DNA of 64,000 nucleotides from Lacipirellula parvula (GCF_009177095.1 NZ_AP021861.1:3888501-3952500), one strand, 5' to 3'; counted from the stretch's first letter, positions 37,475 through 46,573 are shown. Notes: generated by a model from the sequence alone, not told the origin. Numbers and translations are program-made.

Positions 37475-37888
37475 ATGAACTCCACATTTCGGCGCATCGA
37501 CGATCTCGCGATCGTCGACGCCGCTCCCCAAGATTACGCCCCACTCCTCGCGGACGATCGCTTCGACGATCTCACTTGCCGCCGCTACACGACCGGCGAC
37601 GCCGCGCTCCGCGACGTCGACTCGACGCGAGCCACCCTCTGGATGGTCAACCTGCGACTTCCCGACATGCCGGGAGTCAGCTTCTTGCAACTGCTTCGTC
37701 AACGCGGGCAACGCTGCCCGATCTTCTTGATCGCCGACGAGCACTCACTCGAAGACGAACTCGCCGCTCGTGCGGCCGGCGCGTCGGCCTACCTCTGCAA
37801 GCCGGTAAACGGCGCTTGGCTCCGCTTATGTCGCGACGCCGTTTCTCGTGCCGCGGTTCGTCGCGGCGCTCCGCAATCGATGAGTTAA
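37475..37888 (+). CDS. Receiver-only protein lacking the phospho-acceptor Asp (pseudo-receiver)
   Basis: 137 residues, a single CheY-like domain. 'LAIVDAAPQDYAPLL' matches strand 1 but with one acidic residue instead of the usual pair; the phospho-acceptor position reads Asn59 in 'LWMVNLRLPDMPG' where receivers have Asp; the switch Thr/Ser position reads Ala in 'IFLIADEH'; the conserved Lys is kept in 'YLCKPVN'. So phosphorylation is unlikely and a constitutive or ligand-driven interaction is expected. Preceded by possible operators and by a sensor-less sigma-54 activator, with which it might pair (inference). Confidence 0.85.
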   Translation: MNSTFRRIDDLAIVDAAPQDYAPLLADDRFDDLTCRRYTTGDAALRDVDSTRATLWMVNLRLPDMPGVSFLQLLRQRGQRCPIFLIADEHSLEDELAARAAGASAYLCKPVNGAWLRLCRDAVSRAAVRRGAPQSMS

Positions 37889-38004
37889 GCGTCCCGGCTC
37901 CGCGTCTTGCAGAGACCGCTGAACCGCTAAGCAACAGACTTCAAACCACGTCAATCACCTGCGTCTCGCCAGCTCGACGAGACCGTCACAAAAGGAACTG
38001 ACTC

Positions 38005-38208
38005 ATGACCGTAGCCTACGTCCTGCCGTTCGATTTGGAAGAAGAACTCGGCGAACTCACAGGAGACCTGGCCACCTTCCAGAAGCTGCGCCGCAACCGC
38101 GACGGGCAGATGCCGGTCGGCCGCGATCGCGCCCGGCATCGCAGCAGCCGCCGCAGCCAACCGTGGAACGCCCGCCGCGAGAGCGCGCAGCGCCGGGGCG
38201 AGAAATGA
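38005..38208 (+). CDS. 67-residue basic protein of unknown function
   Basis: ATG 38005 follows AAAGGAACTGACTC, a fair ribosome site. The N-terminal half is acidic ('PFDLEEELGELTGDLATF') and the C-terminal half strongly basic ('RDRARHRSSRRSQPWNARRE'). No signal peptide. It could be a small adaptor or nucleic-acid-binding protein. It follows the pseudo-receiver by 116 bases and may be co-transcribed. Family not recognised. Confidence 0.55.
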   Translation: MTVAYVLPFDLEEELGELTGDLATFQKLRRNRDGQMPVGRDRARHRSSRRSQPWNARRESAQRRGEK

Positions 38209-38222
38209 AGCGAGTCGCAAAA

Positions 38223-38339
38223 ACTCCTCTCCCCTGAGGGGAGAGGTCGGGTGAGGGGTTTTGCGTCGAGCTTTTCCGCTTCGCCCAGTTGCCAACAGAA
38301 CAAATCCCTCCCCTTGCCCCTCCCTTCGAGGGAGGGGAA
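38223..38339. repeat. Repeat family A, divergent copy
   Basis: Hairpin CTCTCCCCTGAGGGGAGAG at the left and CCCTCCCTTCGAGGGAGGGG at the right, about 117 bases apart end to end. It lies between the 67-residue protein and the first PEP-CTERM gene, in the 5' region of the latter. Confidence 0.85.
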
Positions 38340-38377
38340 TTGAACCAGCAGCCACCTCTTCACTTTGGAGTGACCTC

Positions 38378-39049
38378 ATGACACCCAACTTAATCCCACG
38401 TCTCCTCCTCGCCGCAATCGCGGCGTGCGGCGGGGTTAGCCTGCTGCCTTCAACAGCTCACGCCGTCCCCATCTCGATCTTCAACACCGGCACGGACCCC
38501 TCGAACAATGCCTGGCCCGGCATCGGCGTCCCCGACATTCACTACTTCTACACCCTCTCGCAAACCACCGGCGTGCCGGTCACGGTCGACCATACCAACT
38601 GGCCGATCTTCGGCGGGCCATGGGTGCCGAACAACCCGAACTCGCGGTGGATCGGACCCAACGCCAACAGCCAAGGCCCCGCCGGCGCCTACACCTACGC
38701 CACGCAGTTCACGCTGCCGCCGCTGACGAACCTCAGCACCGTGAGCGTCAGCGGCCTATGGGCGACCGACGATCCAGGGGTGAACATCGAGATCAACAAT
38801 ATCTCCACCGGCCAGCTGAGCGCTGGCTTCACGACGCTCGTGCCGTTCAGCATCACCAGCGGCTTTCAAATCGGCGTCAACACGATCGAATTCCTCGTCT
38901 CGAACGCCGGCGGCCCAACCGGGCTCCGCGTCGACAAGGTTGTCGGCTCGTATCAACTCGTTCCCGAACCGGCGACGATCGCGCTCGGCGGGATGGCGCT
39001 TGTAGGAGTCGTCGCGCTGCGGCGACGTGGGAGGACAGCGTCTCTGTAG
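38378..39049 (+). CDS. PEP-CTERM protein, small
   Basis: 223 residues from ATG 38378, preceded by TTTGGAGTGACCTC (GGAG site) and followed by a signal peptide ending 'STAHAVPI'. The mature part is a beta-sandwich-looking domain with many aromatic and Asn/Gly residues ('NNPNSRWIGPNANSQGPAG') and resembles small PEP-CTERM proteins of planctomycetes. C-terminus 'LVPEPATIALGGMALVGVVALRRRG' is the sorting signal. Next to a second PEP-CTERM gene, 72 bases on. Probably an exported surface or matrix protein. Confidence 0.88.
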   Translation: MTPNLIPRLLLAAIAACGGVSLLPSTAHAVPISIFNTGTDPSNNAWPGIGVPDIHYFYTLSQTTGVPVTVDHTNWPIFGGPWVPNNPNSRWIGPNANSQGPAGAYTYATQFTLPPLTNLSTVSVSGLWATDDPGVNIEINNISTGQLSAGFTTLVPFSITSGFQIGVNTIEFLVSNAGGPTGLRVDKVVGSYQLVPEPATIALGGMALVGVVALRRRGRTASL

Positions 39050-39121
39050 ACCACCGCAAGCTACCGCTGACGACCTTTTCACGTCCACACCGACAAAGAC
39101 TCATTCTCAGGAGCTGATCTC

Positions 39122-40201
39122 ATGCGTTCCACGTTTTACGGCCTCGCCGCCGCACTCGCACTCACCTTCAGTTTGGCTACCTCGTTGCCGCACGCAGCAG
39201 CCGATCCGCTGCCGGGCCGCGACCTGCTGAAGTTCACGCAGAAGCCGATGATCAACACGGTCATTCCCGACATCAACGGCACCGTCAACACCTACATGGG
39301 ACACGACGAGCTGAGCACTGCCTACGGCTTCACCCAGCAGCCCGGGCAAGTCCCGCCGGTCTACCAAGGCAAGTTCATGGCGGACGACTTCGCCGACAAC
39401 CTCAACAGCCCAGTGGTCCATGTGAAGTGGTGGGGCTCGTACAAGAACGACTTCATCGCCCCGCAGATGCCCGTGAACAAGTTCCTCATCTCGTTCGAGA
39501 GCGACGTGCCGCAGAGTTCCACCCAGCCATTCAGTCATCCAGGACAGCCGCTGCTCAACCAAGTGGTGCAACGAAACCCGGGCGGCAACCCGCTGGCCCC
39601 CGCCTCCGGCACCTTCGCCGAAAAGCTGATCCGCGGACCCGATCCAATCCTCGGCGAATCGCTCTACGAATACAACGCCGAGCTGCACCTCAATCTCGAC
39701 TTCCCCGAAAAGAAGGACACCGTCTACTGGTTGAAGATCGTGGCGATGGTCGACGTGATTCCGGGCCTCACGTTTCCGGCCGGCAACCCGAATGCAAGCC
39801 CGGCGCCCGTGACGCAATGGGGTTGGCACAACCGCGACTACACGATTCCAAACCCGCTTGCCTCGCCGAATGTCTCGCCCGGCGAAACCGTCGTCGGCCA
39901 AGTCGGCATCGGCACGCCGGTGTGGCACTTCCAGGATGATTCGGTGACGGGCGACGTCCGCATCTTGCCGACGACAGCGGGCTACCTCTCGCCGCAAATC
40001 GATCAGCAGAACATGGTTCCACAGAAGTACGTCGACTTCGCCGACGGCCCGGCCAACAACAACGCCGCCTACCCGCCAATTAGCACGTTCTCGAAGGACT
40101 TGGCGTTCGAGTTATACACGACAGTGCCGGAACCGACGAGCGTCGCGCTACTCGCCTGCGGTTTGCTTGGCCTCGCCTGGAGACGTAAGCAGGTTATTTA
40201 G
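39122..40201 (+). CDS. PEP-CTERM protein
   Basis: 359 residues; CAGGAG precedes ATG 39122. Signal peptide 'MRSTFYGLAAALALTFSLATSLPHAAA'. The large exported part ('FMADDFADNLNSPVVHVKWWGSY' and 'KKDTVYWLKIVAMVD') matches a domain common in planctomycete PEP-CTERM proteins but of unknown role. C-terminus 'VPEPTSVALLACGLLGLAWRRKQ' is the exosortase signal. Ends with a strong terminator hairpin at 40408-40439. Confidence 0.87.
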   Translation: MRSTFYGLAAALALTFSLATSLPHAAADPLPGRDLLKFTQKPMINTVIPDINGTVNTYMGHDELSTAYGFTQQPGQVPPVYQGKFMADDFADNLNSPVVHVKWWGSYKNDFIAPQMPVNKFLISFESDVPQSSTQPFSHPGQPLLNQVVQRNPGGNPLAPASGTFAEKLIRGPDPILGESLYEYNAELHLNLDFPEKKDTVYWLKIVAMVDVIPGLTFPAGNPNASPAPVTQWGWHNRDYTIPNPLASPNVSPGETVVGQVGIGTPVWHFQDDSVTGDVRILPTTAGYLSPQIDQQNMVPQKYVDFADGPANNNAAYPPISTFSKDLAFELYTTVPEPTSVALLACGLLGLAWRRKQVI

Positions 40202-40283
40202 CGAGAGCTCAAAACGATCTTCGCCTCCGGCAGGAAGCTCTCTCAACAGCGATCTGCCGGAGGCGCCTATGAAATGCAATCGT

Positions 40284-40387
40284 GAGGTCCCCTCCCCTTG
40301 AGGGGGAGGGTTAGGGATGGGTGGTTGAAGCGTGTACCAGAGTTCCACCCCCTCCCCAGCCCTCCCCTCAAGGGGGAGGGAGCCAGA
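40284..40387. repeat. Palindromic repeat family A, full-length copy in reverse direction
   Basis: Reverse complement reads in the same order as the copy at 22151-22254 (hairpin, GGTACACGCTT, CCCATCCCTAACCCTCCCCC, hairpin). It sits between the stop at 40201 and the terminator at 40408. Confidence 0.9.
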
Positions 40388-40407
40388 AGACACAAGAGAT
40401 ATACGAT

Positions 40408-40445
40408 GTCCTGGCCGCGGGTTCGCTTGCGGCCAGGACCGTTTT
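40408..40445 (+). terminator. Rho-independent terminator after the PEP-CTERM pair
   Basis: Perfect 11-base stem GTCCTGGCCGC / GCGGCCAGGAC with a 10-base loop, followed on the plus strand by CGTTTTCG. The convergent gene ending at 40493 could also use it, though a T run is only clear on the plus strand. Confidence 0.75.
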
Positions 40446-40492
40446 CGTTATGGATGACGTCAAATAAGATACCTCAGCACCGTGACGGCCAA

Positions 40493-41428
40493 TCACTTCA
40501 GCTCCGCCTCGACGACAACGGCACGGTGATCGGAAGGGTAGGGGGTGACGACGACGTCCGCCCGCTCGCTTCGCTCCCCCACGATCTCGGCAGATTTCAG
40601 CTCAATGTTCTTGCGCGTCGCGAACACGAAATCGATGCGGTCGTGGTGGTCGCTTGGATCATCCTCCGTCGTGAGCACCGTCCAAGTGAAGCCGGGTTGC
40701 TTCACTGGATCGGGATAGAGCTTTCGAAAAGCATCGACGAATCCCGCCTCCTGCAGCATCGCGGTCGCAGGCCAGCAAACGACTGCCGGATGCAAACCGG
40801 CAGCGTGCGCGGCCTCAGTCCAATCGAGCGCTGGCGGTTCGTTAAAATCACCAGTGATGAAAATCGGCTTCCCCTCGCCGCGCACCGCTTCAATCTCGGC
40901 CAGCATCGACTTCACTTGCGATTCGCGAGCGTCGCGCGCTGACTTCACGGCCTCGTCAGCCGTCTCAAGAAACGGCGCATCGGCGTACGGAATCTTCAGC
41001 AACTGGTAAGGCTGATAGGGGGCGTGGGCAAAGTGCGCGTTGAATAACCAGAACCGCTCGCCCGTCGGCATTTCAAGCTCGACGCCCCACTTCTTCGGCG
41101 TCGAGCCGACGATCTTGTAACGGCTGATGACGCCCGTGTCGTCGTCCCCCTGATCGAAATAGTTCCAGCCGAGTTGCTTCGCCAGTAGCGCGGCCGCATC
41201 GCGGCGGACGCCGTCGTGCTCGCGACCATGCGATTCTTGTAGGCCGACGACGTCGGCGCGGGCCGCTTTGATCACCGTGGCCGTCTGCTCAATTGGCTGC
41301 TCGCCCGATTCGCCGCCAACCCAAATGTTGAAGCTCATCACCCGCACCGGTTCGGCGTGCGCGATCTGGACAATGACGAGTAAAACAACGCTCAGCAATG
41401 CTGACGCAAGAATCCGAGTAACAGGCAT
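40493..41428 (-). CDS. Exported endonuclease/exonuclease/phosphatase family protein
   Basis: 311 residues with signal peptide 'MPVTRILASALLSVVLLVIVQIAHA'. EEP fold landmarks are present: 'RVMSFNIWVG' (Asn), 'VVGLQESHG' (metal Glu), 'FITGDFNEP' (Asp/Asn) and 'YPSDHRAV' (catalytic Asp-His). Probably a periplasmic phosphodiesterase or nuclease that helps in phosphate or nucleotide scavenging. Stands alone, convergent with the PEP-CTERM pair. Confidence 0.92.
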   Translation of the reverse strand: MPVTRILASALLSVVLLVIVQIAHAEPVRVMSFNIWVGGESGEQPIEQTATVIKAARADVVGLQESHGREHDGVRRDAAALLAKQLGWNYFDQGDDDTGVISRYKIVGSTPKKWGVELEMPTGERFWLFNAHFAHAPYQPYQLLKIPYADAPFLETADEAVKSARDARESQVKSMLAEIEAVRGEGKPIFITGDFNEPPALDWTEAAHAAGLHPAVVCWPATAMLQEAGFVDAFRKLYPDPVKQPGFTWTVLTTEDDPSDHHDRIDFVFATRKNIELKSAEIVGERSERADVVVTPYPSDHRAVVVEAELK

Positions 41429-41551
41429 GATTTCTCTTTCACGATGAGGAGCCGCGACTGTATCCTAGTGACGCACGCCAGCCGCGAGCGGCGAGCGGCG
41501 AGTCCTACGGGCGGCTCCCCATAGTCTACTTTTCTTCCGGAGCAATTTGAA

Positions 41552-42742
41552 ATGCGCCGAATCACGCTGCTCGGAACGGGCCTCATCGGCATGTTCTACA
41601 CGATGTCGCTGCACGGACGGCGGGGTCGCGATCGCGTCGAAGTCGTCTACTCCCGCTCGAACGATCGCGCGAAAGCCTTCGCGGGCGAGTGGGGCGTCAA
41701 ACGCTTCACCACAAGCATGGAAGATGCAATCTGCGATCACGAGACCGACACGGTGATCGTCGCCCTGCCGAACCACCTCCACGAAGCCGCCGTCATCGCC
41801 GCCGCCGAGGCTGGCAAGTCGGTTCTCTGCACCAAGCCGCTCGGTCGCAACGCCGCGGAAGCACGCCGCATGCTCGAAGCCGTCGAGCGAGCCGGCGTCT
41901 TCCACGGCTATCTTGAGGACCTCTGCTACACGCCCAAAACGCTCCACGCGCTTGAATCAGTCCGCGGCGGCGCCGTCGGCAAGGTGTTGTGGGTCCGTTC
42001 GCGCGAGACTCACGGCGGTCCCCACAGCGATTGGTTTTGGAACAAGGAACTCTCCGGCGGCGGCGCCATCATCGACCTCGGCTGCCACTGCGTTGAAATT
42101 GCCCGCAGCTTCATCGGCAAAGAAATTCGCCCCGTCGAAGTGATGTGCTGGGGCGACACGCAAGTCCACCCGATCGACGCCGAAGATCATGCCGTCGGAC
42201 TCGTGAAATACGAAAACGGCGCTGTCGGCCAGTTCGAGGTGAGTTGGACCTTCCGCGGCGGCATGGACCTGCGTGACGAAGTCGCCGGCACGCACGGCAC
42301 GATCTGGCTTAACCACTGGCTGCGAACCGGCCTCGAGATGTTCACCGCGATCGGCCAGTCGGGATACGTCGCCGAAAAGGCCGAATCTGCCACCGGCTGG
42401 CTCTTCCCCGTCGGCGACGAGCCAGGCGCTCTCGGCTACGTCGACATGTTCGCCGACATGTTCGACGCGATCGAAGATCGCCGCGCCCCGCGCGAAACTT
42501 TTTACGACGGCTACGTCGTCAACGCCATTCTCGATGCGGCGTATGCGTCGCTAGCGTCACGCCAATGGGCGTCCGTGGAACTGCCGATCTGGCGCGGCGC
42601 CGCCTCGTCCGTCAACGTCGCCGCTATTCGCGACTACGACGCTGAACACATCCTCCTCAAAGAGGAGCGGATGATGGACGGCAGTCTCAAGCTCATCGTC
42701 CGCAGCAAAGCAACCGGCGAGATCTCCGAACGCCGAGAGTAG
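41552..42742 (+). CDS. Gfo/Idh/MocA family oxidoreductase
   Basis: 396 residues. Rossmann start '[21 protein letters not shown]', '[31 protein letters not shown]' with TKP in place of EKP (the Lys is kept), and '[21 protein letters not shown]' with the catalytic His. Likely NAD(P)-dependent sugar or inositol-type dehydrogenase. Longer C-terminus than average. Single gene; the stop is followed at once by an F-type hairpin and by the convergent eutC gene. Confidence 0.9.
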   Translation: MRRITLLGTGLIGMFYTMSLHGRRGRDRVEVVYSRSNDRAKAFAGEWGVKRFTTSMEDAICDHETDTVIVALPNHLHEAAVIAAAEAGKSVLCTKPLGRNAAEARRMLEAVERAGVFHGYLEDLCYTPKTLHALESVRGGAVGKVLWVRSRETHGGPHSDWFWNKELSGGGAIIDLGCHCVEIARSFIGKEIRPVEVMCWGDTQVHPIDAEDHAVGLVKYENGAVGQFEVSWTFRGGMDLRDEVAGTHGTIWLNHWLRTGLEMFTAIGQSGYVAEKAESATGWLFPVGDEPGALGYVDMFADMFDAIEDRRAPRETFYDGYVVNAILDAAYASLASRQWASVELPIWRGAASSVNVAAIRDYDAEHILLKEERMMDGSLKLIVRSKATGEISERRE

Positions 42743-42770
42743 CCGCGGGTCGACGACTCGCGGCTACTGG
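42740..42770. repeat. Family F hairpin between convergent genes
   Basis: Near-perfect palindrome GTAGCCGCGGGTCGACGACT continuing to CGCGGCTAC. It overlaps the stop of the oxidoreductase and reaches the end of eutC at 42764, so it may help end both transcripts. Confidence 0.8.
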
Positions 42771-43537
42771 AGGACACGTTGATCTTTCAACTGCACGCCG
42801 CTCAGCTGGCGCTGGCGCGATTCGTTGAGCAAGTAGCGAATCGTCTCCGCCGCGGCGGGAATCGGCAGTCCCTCTGGCCGAATGTTCGAAACGCAATTCC
42901 GTTGGGCGTCGGTGTTGCCCAACTTAGGGTCGTAGACCAAATAGGCCCCAAGACTATCGGGCGAGCCGAGCCCCGGCCGCTCGCCGAGCAGCATCAGCGC
43001 CAACTGAGCGCCGAGCAACGCGCCGACTTGGTCTTCCAGCGCCACGCGTCCGAAACGGGCGACGACGGTCGGCGCCACGCGCCAACGATCGGCCCGTAGC
43101 AACGGCAACAGCGAAGCGAGCAGCGGCGCCGCTTGCGTTTGGACGGCGAGCGCCGACAGCCCGTCGCTCACCACAATCGCCAAATCAAATCGCTCCGGCG
43201 GGGCTACGAACCCTTCGAGCAACTGCTGCGATGCGGGAGCTAGCCGGCGCCCGCGGTCGGGCCGCTGCAGGAATTCCGCACGATCGCCTGCCGCGCTGCC
43301 GACGACAATCGTCTGCACGCCAAGCTCGGAAATCTGGCCCGCGAGGTGCTCGGCGTCGAACTCCACATGCACGGCGTCCCGCGCCGCAGCATGGGCCGAC
43401 TTGAAATCGAGCCATTCGTGCGTCGGCAAGCTCCCCCCCGCGCGGCCCAGTGCGATGCGGGCGCTCGTTGCGCTGCGCAGCGTCGACCACGGGTCGTTCG
43501 TGACGGCGTTCGATTTGGCGGGCAAGTTCTCAGACAT
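42764..43537 (-). CDS. eutC: Ethanolamine ammonia-lyase small subunit
   Basis: 257 residues, normal for EutC. Landmarks: 'LRSATSARIALGRAGGSLPT', 'DLAIVVSDGLSALAV', 'LLGERPGLGSPDSLGAYL' and 'RNCVSNIRPEGLPIPAAAE'. With EutB it forms the adenosylcobalamin-dependent enzyme that converts ethanolamine to acetaldehyde and ammonia. Last gene of the operon, 2 bases after eutB. No shell protein, reactivase (EutA) or aldehyde dehydrogenase gene is adjacent. Confidence 0.95.
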   Translation of the reverse strand: MSENLPAKSNAVTNDPWSTLRSATSARIALGRAGGSLPTHEWLDFKSAHAAARDAVHVEFDAEHLAGQISELGVQTIVVGSAAGDRAEFLQRPDRGRRLAPASQQLLEGFVAPPERFDLAIVVSDGLSALAVQTQAAPLLASLLPLLRADRWRVAPTVVARFGRVALEDQVGALLGAQLALMLLGERPGLGSPDSLGAYLVYDPKLGNTDAQRNCVSNIRPEGLPIPAAAETIRYLLNESRQRQLSGVQLKDQRVLQ

Positions 43538-43539
43538 CG

Positions 43540-44925
43540 CTAGCGCGGCTCGCCGCCTCCCAGCAACTTGTGCTGACGTTCGATCGGCAGCAAGCGACTC
43601 TCGTCATCCATTACCTGCATCGCCTCCAGCCACTCTTCAAACTCCGGCGCCGGCCGCAAATCAAACAGCTGCCGGAGGTAGTGGCTGTCATGAAACGACG
43701 TCGACTGGTAGTTCAGCATTACGTCATCGGCGCCCGGCACGCCCATAAAATAGTTGCACCCCGCCGCCGCGAGCAGCGTCAGCAGGTTGTCCATGTCGTC
43801 CTGGTCGGCCTCGGCATGGTTCGTGTAGCAAACGTCGCACCCCATCGGCAGGCCGAGCAGCTTGCCGCAGAAATGATCCTCCAGCCCCGCACGAATGATC
43901 TGCTTACCGTCGTACAAATACTCTGGTCCGATAAAGCCAACAACGGTGTTCACCAGCAGCGGCTCATAGCGCCGCGCCACCGCATAGGCCCGCGCTTCGA
44001 GCGTTTGCTGATCGACGCCGTGATGGGCCTCGGCCGATAAACACGAACCCTGGCCGGTCTCAAAATACATCACGTTGTCGCCGACCGTGCCGCGGTTGAG
44101 CGCGCGCGTCGCGTGCTGCGCCTCTTCCAGCAGATTGAGCGTGACGCCAAAGCTCGCGTTCGCCGCTTCAGTCCCGGCAATCGATTGAAAGGTGAGATCG
44201 ATCGGCGCCCCGCGCTCGATCGCCGCCAGCTGCGTCGTCACATGGGCAAGCACGCACGATTGCGTCGGAATCTGGTACCGCTGAATCAACTCGTCGATCA
44301 TCGTCACCAGCCGAATCACCGCGTCGACCGAGTCGGTTGCCGGGTTGATCCCAATAACCGCATCGCCGCAACCGTACAGCAGGCCGTCGAGAATCGAAGC
44401 GCCGATCCCCGCCGGATCGTCGGTCGGGTGATTCGGCTGCAACCGAATCGCCAGTCGCCCATGCAGGCCGAGCGTGTTGCGGAAGCGGGTCACGACGCGG
44501 CATTTGCTCGCCGCCAGAATGAGGTCCTGGTTCCGCATGATCTTGCTGACCGCGGCGACCATCTCCGGGGTCAGCCCCGGCGCGAGTTCGGCAAGCGTCT
44601 CCACATCGGTTTCATAACGCAACAACCAATTGCGGAAGTCACCAACCGTCAACTCGGCGACCGGCGCGAACGCCTCGCGATCGTGAGAATCGACAATCAG
44701 CCGCGTCACTTCGTCCGTCTCGTACGGAATCAGCTGTTCTTCCAAGAAGCGCGCGAGCGGCACGTCGGCTAGCGTCATCTGCGCGGCGACGCGCTCGCGA
44801 TCGTTTTCCGCCGCGACGCCCGCCAGGTAGTCGCCGCTCCGCGCAGGCGTCGCCTTCGCCAACAGTTCCTTCAGCGAGTGGAACGTGTAGCTGCGGTGGG
44901 CGGCGGCAATGTGATAGGTGCTCAT
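43540..44925 (-). CDS. eutB: Ethanolamine ammonia-lyase large subunit
   Basis: 461 residues, usual EutB length. 'RFRNTLGLHGRLAIRLQPNHPTDDP', 'YGCGDAVIGINPATDS', 'FETGQGSCLSAEAHHGVDQQT' and 'CDVCYTNHAEADQDDMDNLLTLLAAAG' are signature stretches of the catalytic TIM barrel that binds cobalamin. Middle gene, 3 bases after the transporter stop and 2 before eutC, so translation is coupled. Confidence 0.96.
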   Translation of the reverse strand: MSTYHIAAAHRSYTFHSLKELLAKATPARSGDYLAGVAAENDRERVAAQMTLADVPLARFLEEQLIPYETDEVTRLIVDSHDREAFAPVAELTVGDFRNWLLRYETDVETLAELAPGLTPEMVAAVSKIMRNQDLILAASKCRVVTRFRNTLGLHGRLAIRLQPNHPTDDPAGIGASILDGLLYGCGDAVIGINPATDSVDAVIRLVTMIDELIQRYQIPTQSCVLAHVTTQLAAIERGAPIDLTFQSIAGTEAANASFGVTLNLLEEAQHATRALNRGTVGDNVMYFETGQGSCLSAEAHHGVDQQTLEARAYAVARRYEPLLVNTVVGFIGPEYLYDGKQIIRAGLEDHFCGKLLGLPMGCDVCYTNHAEADQDDMDNLLTLLAAAGCNYFMGVPGADDVMLNYQSTSFHDSHYLRQLFDLRPAPEFEEWLEAMQVMDDESRLLPIERQHKLLGGGEPR

Positions 44926-44928
44926 GTG

Positions 44929-46251
44929 TTACGCCGTTTTCGCTGTAGGAGGCTTCCGGCGCCAGAGGGGCGATAACACGCAGGCCGAGAGCACGAGTCC
45001 GATCAGCAGCACGCGGAACAATGGCGACCAATCGTCCCCCTTCGTCAGCATCCCCGGCAGAAATCCGCCAAAGATTCCGCCAATCGAACCGACGCCGTTG
45101 ACGAAGCCAATCGCCGTCCCCGCACCCCGCTTCGTGCCGAAGTCCATCGACGCGGTCGCCGAGATCACCGAGTCGGGACCAAACAAAAACGCGCCGACGC
45201 AAAAGAAGAATGCCGCCATCGCCCACGCACTCTCCAGTTGCGTGAGCCCCACGAGCAGCACGCCCGCCGTCGCGAGCAGCGACAACATCGCCGCCGGCGC
45301 CCGCCGCGATTGGAACAACAGGTCGCTCACATAGCCGATCGCAATCACCCCGACGACGCCGCCAATCGGCATCGCCGCCGCCGTGAACGCGCTCGTCGAG
45401 GCGTCGCTGCCGAGGCTTTCCTTCACATACAGCGGACCCCAGAAGATGAACACGTAGCGGGTCAGCTTCACGCAAAAGTAGGAGATCGCTAGCAACCAAA
45501 TGCTCGGCGAGCTCAGCACTTCGCGGATGATCGCCGACGAACCTTCCGGCGCCGGTTCCGCAGGCGACTCGTCGTCGATCAGCGACTCGGGCTCGCCGTG
45601 GTACTGTTCAATCGACGGCAAGCCGAGGTCTTCGGGTCGATCGCTCAGCAAGAACCACGCCAGCACGCCGACGACGCCGAGCACCGCCGCCGCGCTCCAA
45701 AACGCCGCTGGCCAATATTCCACGACCTGCGGCGCGCCGTCGGCGCCGGACCGTTGGCTGCTGAACAACCGCATCATCGCGCCGCCGAACATCAGCGCAA
45801 TCGCCGGGCCGAGCGAATAACAGGTGCACCACCAACCGACGACGCGGCCCCGCTCGCGCAGCGAGAACCAGTTGCTCATTGTCTTGTTGGCGTTGCTCCA
45901 ACCGGTCGACTGGGCCATGCCCTGCAGCACCGCGAGTGCGATAAAGGTCCAGAACGTGAGCGCGAACCCGCCCGCCGCTGCCGCGAACACGCTCAGCGCA
46001 ATCCCGAAGAGCAACACGACGCGCGGCCCGTACTTATCGCCGAGCGAGCCAAACGCAAACTGCCCCAGCATGTAGACGGTGGAGTAGACCGAATTGACAT
46101 GCCCCATCTCTTCGCGCGTGAGTCTCACCGCCGAGCCTTCGAACGCCGGTTTGGCGACGTCGAACGCTTGCCGCGTGAAGTAAAAGGTGGCGTAGATGAG
46201 CCACGTGATGCCGAAGGTGATCCGCCGCCACAGTTCGTATCGAGGATTCAA
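44929..46251 (-). CDS. MFS transporter (GlpT/OPA-like), likely linked to ethanolamine use
   Basis: About 441 residues, 12 membrane helices. I choose TTG at 46249-46251 because CAGGAG lies 6-7 bases upstream and 'NPRYELWRRITFGITWLIYATFYFTRQAFDVAKP' is the normal start of OPA-type carriers; a GTG at 46431 adds 60 Arg-rich residues. Landmarks: 'YMLGQFAFGSLGDKYGPR' and 'GVVGVIAIGYVSDLLFQSRRAP'. First gene of the operon with eutBC, so ethanolamine, or a phospho-ester such as phosphoethanolamine or glycerophosphoethanolamine, is the likely cargo (inference); known ethanolamine importers belong to other families (EutH, Eat). Confidence 0.85.
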   Translation of the reverse strand: MNPRYELWRRITFGITWLIYATFYFTRQAFDVAKPAFEGSAVRLTREEMGHVNSVYSTVYMLGQFAFGSLGDKYGPRVVLLFGIALSVFAAAAGGFALTFWTFIALAVLQGMAQSTGWSNANKTMSNWFSLRERGRVVGWWCTCYSLGPAIALMFGGAMMRLFSSQRSGADGAPQVVEYWPAAFWSAAAVLGVVGVLAWFLLSDRPEDLGLPSIEQYHGEPESLIDDESPAEPAPEGSSAIIREVLSSPSIWLLAISYFCVKLTRYVFIFWGPLYVKESLGSDASTSAFTAAAMPIGGVVGVIAIGYVSDLLFQSRRAPAAMLSLLATAGVLLVGLTQLESAWAMAAFFFCVGAFLFGPDSVISATASMDFGTKRGAGTAIGFVNGVGSIGGIFGGFLPGMLTKGDDWSPLFRVLLIGLVLSACVLSPLWRRKPPTAKTA

Positions 46252-46482
46252 CGGGCGCTCCTGCAAGGTCCTGATCAGTCGACGACGGCGATGCGACGAG
46301 CGCTCGGCGACCGCGATGATACCCGCGGCCCCGACGAGTGCCAAACAATTCCGCCGCCGCAACAAAGCCAGTGCGCAATTGCTGGGCCAAGAATGCGGAA
46401 ACCGTCCGATTCGCTTGAACCGTTTCTTCACACGGCGGAGGATACGCCGCTTATTCGGCGCACCAAAGTCGCAAGCTTACTT

Positions 46483-46573
46483 TGTGGGAGGCGTCTCCGA
46501 CGCCGATTTCGCGCCTCACTCCGACGATGTCATTGCTGGCAAACCGTCATCGGCGTCGGAGACGCCTCCCACA
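46483..46573. repeat. 91-base palindromic repeat family C, copy 2
   Basis: Arms TGTGGGAGGCGTCTCCGACG and CGTCGGAGACGCCTCCCACA, 91 bases in all, centre unlike the other copies. It ends 11 bases before the end of the EF-hand gene. Confidence 0.93.

Noticed and set aside
38209-39121. Sigma-54 promoters upstream of the PEP-CTERM genes
   Set aside because: No sequence with GG and GC at the right 10-base gap in a TGGCAC-N5-TTGC context was found in these leaders; the nearest candidate, near 25540 on the other strand, has wrong spacing.
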